Of a stretch of 64,000 nt of DNA, positions 19,160 through 29,300 are shown in pieces; positions within the stretch are counted from its first letter, which is position 1, and every line of letters starts with the position of its first letter. A program made the translations under genes and the position numbers. A model generated the notes under the pieces. The model did not search any database. It was not told the origin of the DNA and saw nothing but the letters and a program-made list of their open reading frames with translations. This DNA is from Amblyomma americanum (taxonomy: Eukaryota; Arthropoda; Arachnida; Ixodida; Ixodidae), in the NCBI RefSeq assembly GCF_052857255.1, contig NC_135506.1:73731056-73795055 (forward strand). The letters run 5' to 3'.

Positions 19160-21170
19160 GGGAGGCCGCGATGACAAGGTTTAGCCTGTAAAACAAACGG
19201 GAGCTGACAGTGAGAGCCATAGGAGCCCTGGACTAAGGGTCCTTCCACACGCAGAGGACCTCCTTTTAAGATAAAAAACATTTCGCGCCGAAACACTCAC
19301 TACAATCTATGTAAAAAAGAAAAAAACCGTAAAGAGCTTTTCTTGCTTACTTGTGTTTCTCGCGTGACAATTCATTGTGTAATACTCTTGATGTTTTTGC
19401 TGGAAACAATATAATTTTCTCCTCTTCTAAACTGGGTGCCTATCAGACATGCCCCGAGGGACGAGATTCGCCACTGTTTCTTCTCTGAACTTTCTATATA
19501 AACAAGTTTACCAATCTTCCCGTGTTTGCGCAGTGCACTTTAAAGTCTCGCTTCAGAAACGCCCTGTCCTTTGCTTTCTTCCTATGTTCCTTGCTGGCTT
19601 TCAGGAAACATTTTCCAGAAGTAAACTGAAATCGCTGTGAGGTTATTGCAGCAATGGCGCCCAAAGAGTGTACAAATGCACCGTGGCCGAGACAAACAGT
19701 GCAGGAATTTGTCGCACCATTTAGGGAGACGCGGCGAATAACGGCAGTGACGTCAGAGGGAGCACAAAACCCGCACCCATACAACCGGCAAATCTCTTGT
19801 AAACAAAGGCTCGTTCGCTCGTTGGATCATGAAGAACCGTGGGAGAAGGAAGTGGTAGTGCGTATGTTGTCACAGAGAAGGGCTAGTAGAAAAAGGATGA
19901 GAGTAGAATATAGAATATCCTTATGTTTCTTTTCCCATTTATTCTATGTTTCTATTCTATTTTCGTGTGCGGAAGTGGAAACACAGGCAGAGGAGGGCAC
20001 TTACCCCTGAACAGTCCCGGAAGCGAAGTTCAATTCGCGGAAGCACATGACTTCCGGTTCGCTACGCCTGAATGCTGCATGTAAGCTGCCATTTGAGTTA
20101 CCACCAGGGCACGTGGGGATGTCCAGTGGCGCTGTTTGGATTCATTATTCATATTCCGCAATGTTTTACTTGGGAATATAGCAGTGCTTTGAGTTCTGAA
20201 GGAATGAGCTGCGTCTTGTACAGTGATGCGCTGCACATTCTTTGGTTGTAGTGCTTGTCTTGTACGAATCGGTGAATGTGCAGATATTTAAGCCTCACGT
20301 CTTACCACATATTCTGTATTTTATGTGTGCGTATAAATCGCACCTGGCCTAGGGTAAGACACAAAGGAGAGGGGCATGTGTAGGGCAGAATATGGGCGGT
20401 ATGGTGTTATGATTTACTGGAAGCCCACAGACATTGATGTCCATTTACGATCACTTCACGAACTTGACGAAGTATTCTCTGAATCTTTTAACATAGTAGC
20501 CTACTATGACGATGCTTGCTTCTTGTACTATATTTTCCCCTGAGTCGTAAACTACCCTTGCGTGGATTGCGTACCTCAGGACAAGGGCTGTGAAGGAAAA
20601 CTTTCTCAAACGTTTTCTTATTCTTTTCTAACAAGAAATACTTGGTTATATAAATTACATCACTGGTCTTTTGCTGTTCAAGCTCCAGCCTGATGATCGA
20701 AGTTCTGGTCGTTTAATGACTCCAGATTCTTGAAAAAGAGTTCTTTGTTATAGGCTGACAGCCACGAGGGCACAGCGTTTTCACTAGGTGTACCTGTGGC
20801 TTCTGAGACTCTGGAAATGTACCTGATGTAACGACATGTCGTCGGTGGAATACGAACCCATCCTGTTCAACTTTGTGAAATTTGGAGGTCATGATTTCTT
20901 GTGTACCACCGGCGGCATGTGGTTTTTTTTTGCAAGTGTTCTGCTCTTTCTGATTGAGTTGCGGGATTCAATAGCGGTGCGTCATCGAGAAGCTCAGCGG
21001 GGCCGTCATCACCATTTAACTGTCCTTAATGGCCCCCGAAGGTACGATTTTCACAAGTTCATTGAATTGTTTGTACCTGAAAAGTTTCCATTGTTTATGT
21101 TTTCGCGGCTCTCCGGACACTCCTTCGGCAATCATATACATATTTATGACTAAAAAATTAGGAGTTCAAA
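19160..21170. other. no gene recognised
   Basis: Several open frames of 60-118 codons (for example 19,654-20,010 plus and 20,836-21,153 plus) show no recognisable domain and no flanking gene signals. The right part may include downstream sequence of the Penelope-like element, but I could not find a GIY-YIG motif. Confidence 0.35.
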
Positions 21171-21174
21171 AAGG

Positions 21175-21294
21175 CTTAGCTTGGTTATGCCTGGAAGATT
21201 GCGAAAGCAATACCCTTGGCTGCGCCTTGGTTCGGCTGATGGTGTGGACATGGTTGCCCTTTGTTAAACTTAAGGCTATACATTGTTTTGCTTG
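21175..21294 (+). repeat. solo terminus of the STPR-unit family
   Basis: Nearly identical to 27,568-27,685: TTAGCTTGGTTA(T/A)GCC, GATTGCGAAAGCAATACCC, GCGCCTTGGTTCGGCTGATG. It includes the hairpin ATTGC-GAAA-GCAAT at 21,199-21,212. Only the terminal 120 bp are present, without the coding part. Confidence 0.7.
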
Positions 21295-21359
21295 GTTTCT
21301 GCTATTGATATCCTTGGTACACTTAAGGCTTATCTGTGTTATGACTTATAACTGACACC

Positions 21360-22665
21360 TCTGACATCAGGTAAAGTGACGTATTTTGGTAGTGGCGTTG
21401 GTTTTTGTGCGTTGATTTCTTGACGAATGTTGCGTTCTTGACGTCGCATGGTTTTTGAATTAGGTCTTTTGGGTAGCCGTTCTTGATGAGTTCTTTGAAC
21501 ATCGTGCGTTGTTCTGTTTTTCTGTCAAGTGTGTCTCAGCACTTCTGAACAGCGTCTTCACCACTGATGCTTTATGGACTGTCGGGTGGTTCGAAGAGAA
21601 GTGGAGATACAGGCCTGAGTGGGTTGGTTTGCGGTATATGAGAATTGAAGGGTATTGTCGTTTCAGGACACGAGGACGTCCAAAAACGGCATGGAGTTTT
21701 CTTGTTCCACCTCTAGCGTGAACTGAATGTCATGTTCTACGGAGTTTAAATGATGAAGGAAATTTTGAGTCTCAGATTTTTTGATGACGGCGAAGCAGTC
21801 GTCGACGTATCTGAGGAAAATCTTTGGTTTCGGGTGGAATGAGTAGAGGGCTCGTTGTTCGACGTGTTCTATTGTTAAATTGGCCATGACGATAGAGATG
21901 GATGCTCCCATTGGTGTTCCTTTCACTTGTCGGCAAAATTCCCCGTTTGACGAGAAGTATGTGTTTGATAGGCACAACTCCAGGAGGCGGCACACATCAT
22001 TTACACTCATCGGGGTTCATGCGCTGAGTGTGTCGTCGCGTTGTAGGGCGTCACGGGTAGCGGCCACCGCAAGCTTCACGGGGATGTTTGTGAAAAGGGA
22101 CACTACGTCGAAGGAGACAAGGCATTCGTCGGCCTCAATGGTGGCTTGGGACCCCAGTTAGATGAAGTGACTGGAATGACGGATATGGGTTGGTGTTTTC
22201 CTGCGATTGGAGATATTTGATTGTGAAGGTATTTTGACAACGAGCGAAGAGGGGAACACCGGAAGTCGACAATCGGGCGCAAAGGGATCCCCGGTTTGAG
22301 GACTTTGGGCAGGCCGTAGAATGCTGGAGCCGATCCGTTGGTGCTCAGTAACTGAAGGTAGAGGTTTCGGAAGGTGGGGTGTTTTTCGAATACTACTTTC
22401 AATGTTTTGTTTAGCCTTGCTTGGGTAGTTGTTGTGGGGTCCTTCTTCAATTTCGCATATTCTTGACTGCAGAGTAAGGTGGATATTTTCTATTCGTAGT
22501 CCCGTCTGTCCAGAACGACTGTGGTGTTGCCCTTGTCCGCTGGGAGGATCACTATGTTAGTGTCTGTCTTGAGGTCTTGCAGGACTTGCTTTGCGTCCGG
22601 ATTTAGGTTTGGTTCTTTTCGGCGTGCTTGCACTGATTTGAGTACGCCTATTGTTCTTTAGCATT
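21360..22665 (-). pseudogene. Penelope-like element reverse transcriptase, degenerate
   Basis: Penelope-like elements use a telomerase-related RT. Order on the minus strand: ILPADKGNTTVVLDRRDY (about 22,500-22,555), APAFYGLPKVLKPGIPLRP (about 22,265-22,320), [19 protein letters not shown] (about 21,860-21,920), [12 protein letters not shown] (catalytic YVDD, about 21,785-21,815), then MPFLDVLVS and the thumb [10 protein letters not shown]...[18 protein letters not shown] in shifted frames. This motif set is specific to the family. Frameshifts near 22,100 and 21,650 plus an in-frame stop disable it. No GIY-YIG endonuclease is found downstream. Confidence 0.8.
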
Positions 22666-22669
22666 TTTC

Positions 22670-23080
22670 GCAGTCAAAGAGGAATCACTGCTTCCACTGC
22701 TTCCAATTACTTACAAACACAGCACTACATGTTTCCTCTCGAAATGAGCATAGATTGAAGTTTCTTCCATACCATTGCCGCACTTATCTGTTTAAACAAT
22801 CATTTTTTCCGCCCACCATAAACTTTCTCACCAAATACGTTGACATAACCTCCAAAACACTACCGCGCGAGGGCTCAACTGCTGTTCCTCAGAGCCTAAT
22901 AAAGGTATACGTTTAAAATTGCTAAATGAGTAGCCTCCCTACCCTTTTAGACTCGTGCCGATGCATGTCACATTTTTGTTTTAAGAAAACACATAGACAG
23001 GAGTATAAACATACGCATAAACCACTCATGGTGCATCTAACCTAACGGTCAGGTGTGGTGAAATGAGTCGCAGAGTATCT
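22670..23080. other. no gene recognised
   Basis: AT-rich and unassigned, between two retroelement remnants. Confidence 0.4.
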
Positions 23081-23084
23081 TCTT

Positions 23085-24091
23085 CTTGCATCCCTGATTT
23101 CTGCGTCGTTATCCTGGCAATCATTCTGACGACTTGCTCGCTCAAGAACCGGAGTTTCCGGAGGTTGAGAAAGTGGTTGCAGTTGTTATTTATATTCAGA
23201 CCCAGTATCTTGAGGGTCTGAGCTTCCTAGATGGGCGAGTTGTGAACGCGAATGTTGAAGTTGTCCTGATTCTTGCATTGATGGAAGACTATGAGTTCAG
23301 ATTTCTCGAGAGAGCACGTTAGTCCACACGCCCCTGTATAATTCTGAACTGTTCTTGGCACTGTTTGTAGTTGTTCTTCATTCTCATACTTCCCGTGGTC
23401 GTCCAGACGGTTATATCATTAGTGTACAGGGCGTGGTGTAGGCCCTGTACCTGACATAGAAGCGCTGGGAGATTTTGAAGTGCAGTGTTGAGGACAAGTG
23501 GGGAGAGTACTGCCCCTTGTGGAGTGCCTCTTAAGCCCATCTTCACTTGGATCGTTTGTTTGGTGCCGGTGCTGATGGTTCTGTACATAAGGAAATCGCA
23601 GATGCATGAGTAGTCTAGCTGGCCGCAGTTCGTGCTGTGGAGGTTGTTGAGGATCCTGGAGTGCTTGACGCCGTCAAACGCTCCCGAGAGGTCGAGAGTT
23701 ACAAGCGCTCAGTTACTGTTCCTGCGCGCGAGATCAATGACTTCGCGTTTGAGTTACAGAAGCACATCATGGGTGGACAAGTGTGCACTTATTACAAACA
23801 TCGTGTTTGTAGCTCCAGATGTGCCTGTAGCTCGTTGTCCTCGGGATAGTTGGAGGGAAGCGCGTAGACCGCCTTTTCGACGAGTTTGCCTGCGACCGAT
23901 GTGAGGGATATGATGCGCAGGTTTTCGATATTAATTTGCTTGCCGGGTTGGAGGCTAAAGTGTACATTGGCTGTTTTCCATGCCTGTGGAGTGGTTCCTG
24001 TGCACCAGCATTCTTTTATGTAATCTCCTTGGTTAAAGTCGAAATGAAACACGCCGAACAAGCTGCGGAAGAGAGTAGTAATCGGTTTCTC
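23085..24091 (-). pseudogene. LINE reverse transcriptase fragment
   Basis: Minus strand: TPQAWKTANVHFSLQPGK and LRIISLTSVAGKLVEK (about 23,905-24,000, corresponding to P..W..A.V....K.G and YRPISLTS..GK..E), then MGLRGTPQGAVLSPLVLN (motif B, about 23,490-23,540) and ALYTNDITVWTT (motif C, with the catalytic YADD changed to YTND), then LKILGLN. Several frameshifts. Family resembles the I/R1-like LINEs elsewhere in the window. A Ruka abuts its upstream end. Confidence 0.75.
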
Positions 24092-24258
24092 GAGTTTTGG
24101 GGAAAGGGAAGGGCGTAGTATTTGTCTCAAATCTCGGCGGACACCTGAACTGTGAAGTTAGGAAAGTGATAAAGGCGGGATTGAGAGAACTAAGAGGTGC
24201 CGTAGTGCAGGGGTGGAATAATTTCGGCCACCAAGGGATCTTTAATGTACTAAACATA
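24092..24258 (-). mobile_element. Ruka-type SINE, 5' truncated
   Basis: GTTTTGGGGAAAGGGAAGGG (3' end) through GGCCACCAAGGGATCTTTAA; the tRNA head is absent. It lies in or beside the LINE fragment at 23,085-24,091. Confidence 0.7.
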
Positions 24259-24345
24259 CCCCTTTCATTGCGAAAGCCTTTACTGGCTCATACTCGCGGT
24301 GTCCGTCCGTCCGTCCATCCGTTCATGACACTAACTCGACAAGAA
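24259..24345. repeat. fragment of the MITE-like unit
   Basis: CATTGCGAAAGCCTTTACTGG followed by GTCCGTCCGTCCATCCGTT is the reverse-orientation right end of the unit at 15,146-15,508. Confidence 0.45.
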
Positions 24346-24950
24346 AAAAGATTTGTGCACGATGGGATTCGAACAATCATCCTTCAGTTCCTCAGCTGAT
24401 CTTGCCAACGAGTACGCTACTTCCTGCCAACGCATATGTAGTTCTTGTCAAGGACGCTGGAGGGTGTATTCAGAAAGGCGTCGAATCATATGGATGGCTC
24501 CCAAATGCCCTCCAGTGTCTCCAGTATATAAAATTCATAATAAATTGTGTACTTAAAATCTTAACCACACATTAGTACAGAAGCAGAAACACCGCGCTAA
24601 AGAGTTTGCTCGCTCAAATTTAGGTCAACAAAGTGTCCCCTGAATTTTTAAACACGGTTGCATGTGAGCACTGTTGCAACAACACGTGCTCGAACTCCCT
24701 CACATGGAACGATATGCTAGGCGCTTACGCAGCATTTGCCACCGCAGGGATGATAGGGTAGCCAACGGCGAAATTTTACGTAGGCTGCATTGCGAGAGGA
24801 CCTTAGGTGTCGCTTTGGTGGAACGTCGGGCTCTGAAGAGAGCACGTATGCGGGAGGCAGCAGCCAGATTCATCTGAGGCGTAGAAAACAGCGAACGCTC
24901 CCGGACAATTTACCGGAAACGCACTGCCCAAGAGGATCAAAGCCGAGCCA
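24346..24950. other. no gene recognised
   Basis: Unassigned; 67-codon open frames only. Confidence 0.4.
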
Positions 24951-24954
24951 AGTC

Positions 24955-25058
24955 GTCTACTGAGTCGGAGTACCGGTACCAGGGATCGAACCCTACTCTC
25001 GCGGACGCGTATCGATGGAAGCAAAACGCATAAGACTCCCGTGTGCTGTTTGATGTGA
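24955..25058 (+). mobile_element. Ruka-type SINE, degenerate 5' half
   Basis: CTACTGAGTCGGAGTACCGG, B-box-like GGGATCGAACCCT, and CTCCCGTGTGCTGTTTGATG align with Ruka's head and linker. It is cut off where a minus-strand Ruka begins. Confidence 0.55.
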
Positions 25059-25061
25059 ATA

Positions 25062-25374
25062 ATAATAACATTATTTGGTTTTTGTGGATAGGAAATGGCG
25101 CAGTATGTCTCATATATATGTGGACACTTGAACAGCGCCGTAAGGGAAGAGATAAAGGAGGGAGTGAAAGAAGAAAAGAAGGAAGAGGCGCCGTAGTGGA
25201 GGTATCCAGAATAATTTAGACCACCTGGGGATCTTTAACATGCGCTGGCATCGCACAGCACAAGGGCACCGTAGCGTTTCGCGTCCATCGAAACGCGGCC
25301 GCCGCGGTCAGGTTCGAACTCGGCTACTCCAGGTAAGTAGCCGAACGCACTATTCAGTGAGCCACCGGGGCGGG
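25062..25374 (-). mobile_element. Ruka-type SINE, full length
   Basis: AATAATAACATTATTTGG tail, GAAATGGCGCAGTATGTCTC, GATCTTTAACATGCGCTGG, a degraded B box (GGTTCGAACTCGG) and head CAGTGAGCCACCGGGGCGG. Confidence 0.8.
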
Positions 25375-25384
25375 TTGGGGATGT

Positions 25385-25562
25385 GAGTGCACAGTAAAGA
25401 TCCCCAGGCAGCCGAAGTTATTCCGAAGCCTTCCACTATGAAACATCTTTCTTGCTGTCAGCTGTGAATCCCTCCTTTACCCCTTCCCTTGCGGTCGGTT
25501 CAGGTGTCCACCGAGATATGTGGGACAGCTACTGTGTGGTATCCTTTCCTCAAAAACCAATT
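25385..25562 (+). mobile_element. Ruka-type SINE, 3' half
   Basis: Starts at GTGCACAGTAAAGATCCCCA and ends CCTCAAAAACCAATTT. It lies head-to-head with the minus-strand copy at 25,062-25,374. Confidence 0.7.
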
Positions 25563-25708
25563 TCATTTTTTTCTGGGCCAATACATTTCTCACAAAATAA
25601 ATCTGCAACCTTGCTCGAACAGCAACACAACTGTCACACTTTCTAGCATAGCGGCAGCCACGAATGAGTTAGACAACAGTAAGTGATAGAAATGCAAAAT
25701 TTCAAGGC

Positions 25709-25886
25709 GAAACGTTAAAGATCCCCAAGTGGTCGAAATTATTCCGGAGCCCTCCACTACGGCACCTCTCTCCCTTTTTTCTTTCACTCCCTCCTTTATC
25801 GCTTCCTTCTGGCGCGGTTCAGATGTCCAACGTTATATGAGACAGATACTGCGCCATTTCCTTTCCCCCCAAAACCAATTATTAAA
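25709..25886 (+). mobile_element. Ruka-type SINE, 3' half
   Basis: Starts at AACGTTAAAGATCCCCAAGT, within a few bases of the start point of the neighbour at 25,385, and ends CCCCAAAACCAATTATT. Confidence 0.75.
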
Positions 25887-25889
25887 AGT

Positions 25890-26710
25890 TAGCGCTCGTC
25901 ATCACCGATGTCACGGGTGTAATAAAAATTCACGCAATTTGCTGTCAAACACTGAATACAAAGCACTGTATATCCATTGCACGCACGACACAGAAATGTG
26001 AGCTTCGAATAATCTTTGCATCCAGTAAGCAGGCCGCATGGTTTATGTATCAGTTGTATAAAGCGCACGTATGCTGCCGTTCAAACTCAACGTCTGTGAG
26101 GTAAGCAGAAGCTTTGTCCTCACACTTCAAGAAATGAAAATAGTTTTGAAGAGAAGCGCTTCACTAAGCCAGCTTTTCGAGCCGTCAGCGGGGCCGCAAG
26201 TTCAGGCTTCAATGTAGCTAGAGGTCAGCGGTGCTGCAAGGTTCACCTTGAATGCAGGCTGTAGCTAGACGTAAAACCGTGAGCCTAACTGGTGGTAGTC
26301 AGGTTCGACACACGACGTCAACCACAGAAGCAAGATCAGCTTCTGTTACACCAACTACATCGACTTTGACCTTTGGAATTTGACCTTTACATTTGACCTT
26401 CACTTATGACTCTGACTTTGAACTTCGGTGAAGCGGGAAAGCATCAGCCGGCATCGCATGCTCAGGTCACGAAAGTGGGTTCTGCATAAAACGCAAGTTC
26501 ACTTTGATGCGTTCGTTATAATTATTATTATATAAAACGCCAGTTCACTTTGATGCGTTCGGCGGAATGAACGCTAGCTGTGATCGATGCGACGCCTGCA
26601 GTGGAGGTGGTGGTTATTGCTATGAAGTGGGGGAGGGGGACGCTGGTCTCGTCGTATGTTGGCCCTTTGGGCATCACAATACATCGGAACCAGTTGCGAG
26701 CGGCCGGAAA
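25890..26710. other. no gene recognised; short tandem duplications and TTTGACCTT repeats
   Basis: 26,160-26,280 holds a duplicated block (AGGTCAGCGG(T/G)GC(T/C)GCAAG ... GTAGCTAG). 26,369-26,410 has three TTTGACCTT motifs. 26,480-26,565 has two copies of AGTTCACTTTGATGCGTTCG. No coding signal. Confidence 0.5.
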
Positions 26711-26714
26711 TTAC

Positions 26715-27345
26715 GCCTGTCTCATATATATCAGTGGACACACCAGTCGCGCCGTAAGAGAAGGAAAGTGAAATAAAGTTGGTTTTAAGGAAAGGAAATG
26801 ACACCTGTCACATATCTCAGTGGTACTCGAACCATGCCGTTAGGGAAGGAAAGTAAAATAAATAAATAAATAATTGGTTTTTGGGGAAAGGAAATGGCGC
26901 AGTATCTGTCTCATATAATGAAACTTGGTTTTAAGGAAAGAAAATTACGCCTGTTTCACATACGCTGGGGGACATAATAAAAATAATTGGTTTTGGGGGA
27001 AAGGAAATGGCGCAGTATCTGTCTCATATATCGTTGGACACCTGAACCGCGCCGTAAGGGAAGGGTAAAGGAGGGAGTGAAAGGAGAAAGGAAGAGAGAA
27101 GTGCCGTAGTGGAGGACTCCGGAATAATTTCGACCACCTGGGGATCTTTAACGTGCACTGACATCGCACAGCACACGGGCGCCTTAGCGTTTTTCCTCCA
27201 TAAAAACGCAGCCGCCGCGGTCGGGATCGAACCCGGGAACTCCGGATCAGTAGTCGACACCCGAATCGCGCCATAAGCGTAAGAAAAATGGCAGTTGGTT
27301 TTAAAAAGAGGAAATGACGCCTGTGTCACATAGCGCCATTTGCTT
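26715..27345. repeat. composite array of SINE 3' tails with an inserted Ruka
   Basis: About four partial copies of a 75-90-bp unit beginning TTGGTTTTAAGGAAAG(A)AAAT and including ACGCCTGT(T/G)TCACATA and CGAACC(A/G)(T/C)GCCGT. A truncated Ruka 3' end sits at 26,873-26,917. A full Ruka is embedded between GGGGGACA and CACCCGAATCGCGCC. Confidence 0.6.
26976..27257 (-). mobile_element. Ruka-type SINE, nearly full length, inserted in tail array
   Basis: TAATAAAAATAATTGG tail at left, full body, B-box region CGGGATCGAACCCGGG, truncated at GATCAGTAGTCGA so the outermost A-box part is missing. Confidence 0.8.
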
Positions 27346-27567
27346 CCCCCGAAAGAATTTATTTTTCATTTTGGCTTTCTGGATTTATCTGCAAGGTTTG
27401 CGCATTGTTTGGTACCGGACTTGGTCCCATATCGCCGCATACAACGAGCAATAATACAGTTGTAAATATCACCGAAGCTATATTAAATGTACATCGTTTG
27501 CGTGAGCGCATTTATTGTTCTTTAAAAGAAAGTAAGATGTTTAATAAATAAAATAAATTGGCTGAAG

Positions 27568-28497
27568 GTTTAGCTTGGTTAAGCCTGGAAGATTGCGAAA
27601 GCAATACCCTTGGCTGCGCCTTGGTTCGGCTGATGGTGTGGACATGGTTGCCCTTTGTTAAACTTATGCTATACATTGTTTTGCTACCATCCACGTCATG
27701 TCACCGTCTGGGTCGGCCGTGATGAGAGACTTCTCCCGATTCTTATTCAAGCGCTCCTCCTTCTCTTGGGCTCTCTGCTTTCGTCTCGCCTCGTTGCGTT
27801 CTCTCTTCTTGGCTGCATACTGCACTCTTCTTTTAGCAAGACGCTCTACACTCTGTTCCAGCGTTTCTTCAGCACGGCGCTTTCTTCTGTTGAAGTTGTA
27901 GCGTTCCATACTATTCATAGATGCAGCATCGTCACCATTTGAAGCATCCATGATAGTCTCTTCGGCATTAAGAGCGTCCATGAAACTTGTCTCCGAACTA
28001 CTGCTTGTCTCTAGAGTTTCGCTACCGTTAACACCACCCATTAAACTTGGCTTTGAACTTGTAGATGCACCCTCATCAAGCGATGTTGATCTTCGTGCTC
28101 GCCACGCTGCTGCATACGCACGTTGTTTACCTCGTCGTTCTTCTTCTGTTTATTCAGCACGGCGCCGTCGCTTGGCCGCAGCAGGTCGTTCCAGCCTCGC
28201 CTTGTACACATCATCCGACATAGCGCAAGGCAGCGCGCCGACCACTGCGAGGAGCCGAGCTGTAGCCCCATTTGTCCTCCTAGCGTGACGTCACACCAGC
28301 GAGAGCCCTCTCTCGGTAGCGCCACAGCAGTGGCGCGCATGGCTTCGCCTCCAGCATCGATGCCGCGAGCTGGGGCCCCGTCTCTCGGTCTGGCGTGACG
28401 TCACACTATCACGTGACGCGCAGCTGTGTAAGGAGGCGCCACTACCACCGATGGGCCGAAAGTGCGAGCAGTATTGCTTTCGCAATAAAAATAGGCT
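27568..28497 (-). mobile_element. STPR unit 1, hairpin-ended
   Basis: Left end TTAGCTTGGTTAAGCC plus hairpin ATTGCGAAAGCAAT (about 27,593-27,606); right end carries the inverse ATTGCTTTCGCAAT (about 28,480-28,493). Between them is a minus-strand basic-repeat frame and, upstream of it on that strand, a GC-rich region with CRE-like GTGACGTCAC at about 28,286 and 28,397. Non-autonomous DNA element or Helitron-like fragment; no transposase seen. Confidence 0.5.
27664..28170 (-). pseudogene. STPR-like basic/acidic repeat protein, unit 1
   Basis: The minus-strand frame is open from about 28,170 (after a TAA) to a stop at 27,664. It starts with ERRGKQRAYAAAWRARRST, has a Ser/Asp-rich middle with two FMDALNAEETIMDA-type stretches, then RRKRRAEETLEQSVERLAKR and KRERNEARRKQRAQEKEERL. 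The about-23-residue spacing of R.R..AE/EER.ARL blocks resembles the STPR domain (score-and-three-amino-acid peptide repeat, first described in a silkworm DNA-binding factor), also met beside Helitron-type helicases in arthropods. An upstream block AAKRRRRAE precedes the stop, so the gene is broken. Nucleic-acid binding is inferred only. Confidence 0.5.
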
Positions 28498-28905
28498 GGG
28501 GTTTAGCTCCGGTTAACCCTAGTTGGATTGCGAAAGCTTCGTTTCCTCGGCACGTCGTCTACGCAGCGTCTCATTCTGACGCTCTCGAGAACTCAAACCG
28601 GTCTCTTTCGCACTGCGGGACGTGGAACGCCTTCTTCAGCCCCATCTTCGTTACAACGCTTCTCGAGTCTTGCGGCGCGTTCTTCGCGTTGAGCGCGTTG
28701 TCTCCTCCTCGCTTCGTTCTGTCGTTGTTGCGTCTCTTTCGCGCTCTCAATAACGACTACAATACGTTGACTGATGTTTCTGAGAGGAAGAAGGAAAAGG
28801 AAAGAGCACGGGCCTGCCCACTTGCTCAAGCCGAGCCACGCTGGCTGCCGCGCGCTGAAAGTAGGAGAGTTAAAGGACAGGAGAGCAAAGAGTGAAAGAA
28901 AAATT
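28498..28905 (-). mobile_element. STPR unit 2, degenerate
   Basis: Its head GTTTAGCTCCGGTTAACCC and GATTGCGAAAGCTTCG (28,499-28,543) parallels the heads of units 1 and 3. Minus-strand frames: RQNEARRRQRAQREERAARL (about 28,660-28,720) and, in another frame, RERQNETLRRRRAEETKLSQ ending at the head. Frameshifted; no matching right terminus found. Confidence 0.45.
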
Positions 28906-28920
28906 GGAGACTTATCAAGG

Positions 28921-29040
28921 TTAAGCCCAGTGGATGCGAAGCATGGCTAGGCGTTCTTCACGTTCTTCATCGGTTTCCGTAGCACGCTGTAGCCTTCGTT
29001 TTGCATTCCTATTATTAACGTCCTTAGCGTTTGGAGGCAT
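28921..29040 (-). CDS. intact 39-residue STPR-like mini-ORF
   Basis: ATG at 29,040, TAA at 28,923-28,921. Starts MPPNAKDVNNRNAKRRLQRA and ends EEREERLAMLRIHWA: about one and a half STPR-like repeats with alternating Arg/Lys and Glu. The 3' codons fall in the terminal hairpin (ATGCTTCGCAT encodes MLRI). Upstream on the same strand lies a CRE/E-box-rich GC block, a plausible promoter. It may be a remnant of a longer gene whose other exons are lost, or a real micro-gene. Translation is unproven. Confidence 0.4.
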   Translation of the reverse strand: MPPNAKDVNNRNAKRRLQRATETDEEREERLAMLRIHWA

Positions 29041-29129
29041 CTTGACCACATACACGCCCGGCGCAAAGACGCTGGCGCGGTTGCGGGCACAGAGACTGAC
29101 GCGACGGCGGGCGCGCGCCGCTTCATCCC

Positions 29130-29300
29130 TGGCGTGACGTCACATATCACGTGATGCAGCGATGGTGGCGCCGCCGCCGCGTCGCGCGCGACGGCGCGAA
29201 CCGAAGCGTGGAGGCCTCCGCCGGGCGACGTCCGACGGCGCAATATGAGGCCCCATCTGCAGCCGGTGTGACGTCATCACGTGACGTCACATCATGTGAC
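29130..29300 (-). promoter_or_regulatory. CRE and E-box-like cluster of STPR unit 3
   Basis: GTGACGTCAC at about 29,136-29,145, then TATCACGTGATG; a second cluster GTGTGACGTCATCACGTGACG, then TCACATCATGTGAC near 29,268-29,298. TGACGTCA is the full CRE palindrome and CACGTG an E box. The same combination occurs in unit 1 (28,396-28,415). Regulatory role inferred from motif clustering only. Confidence 0.35.

Noticed and set aside
20300..21170. GIY-YIG endonuclease downstream of the Penelope-like RT
   Set aside because: Read in all minus-strand frames as far as practical. No GIY or YIG signature or Cys pattern was found.
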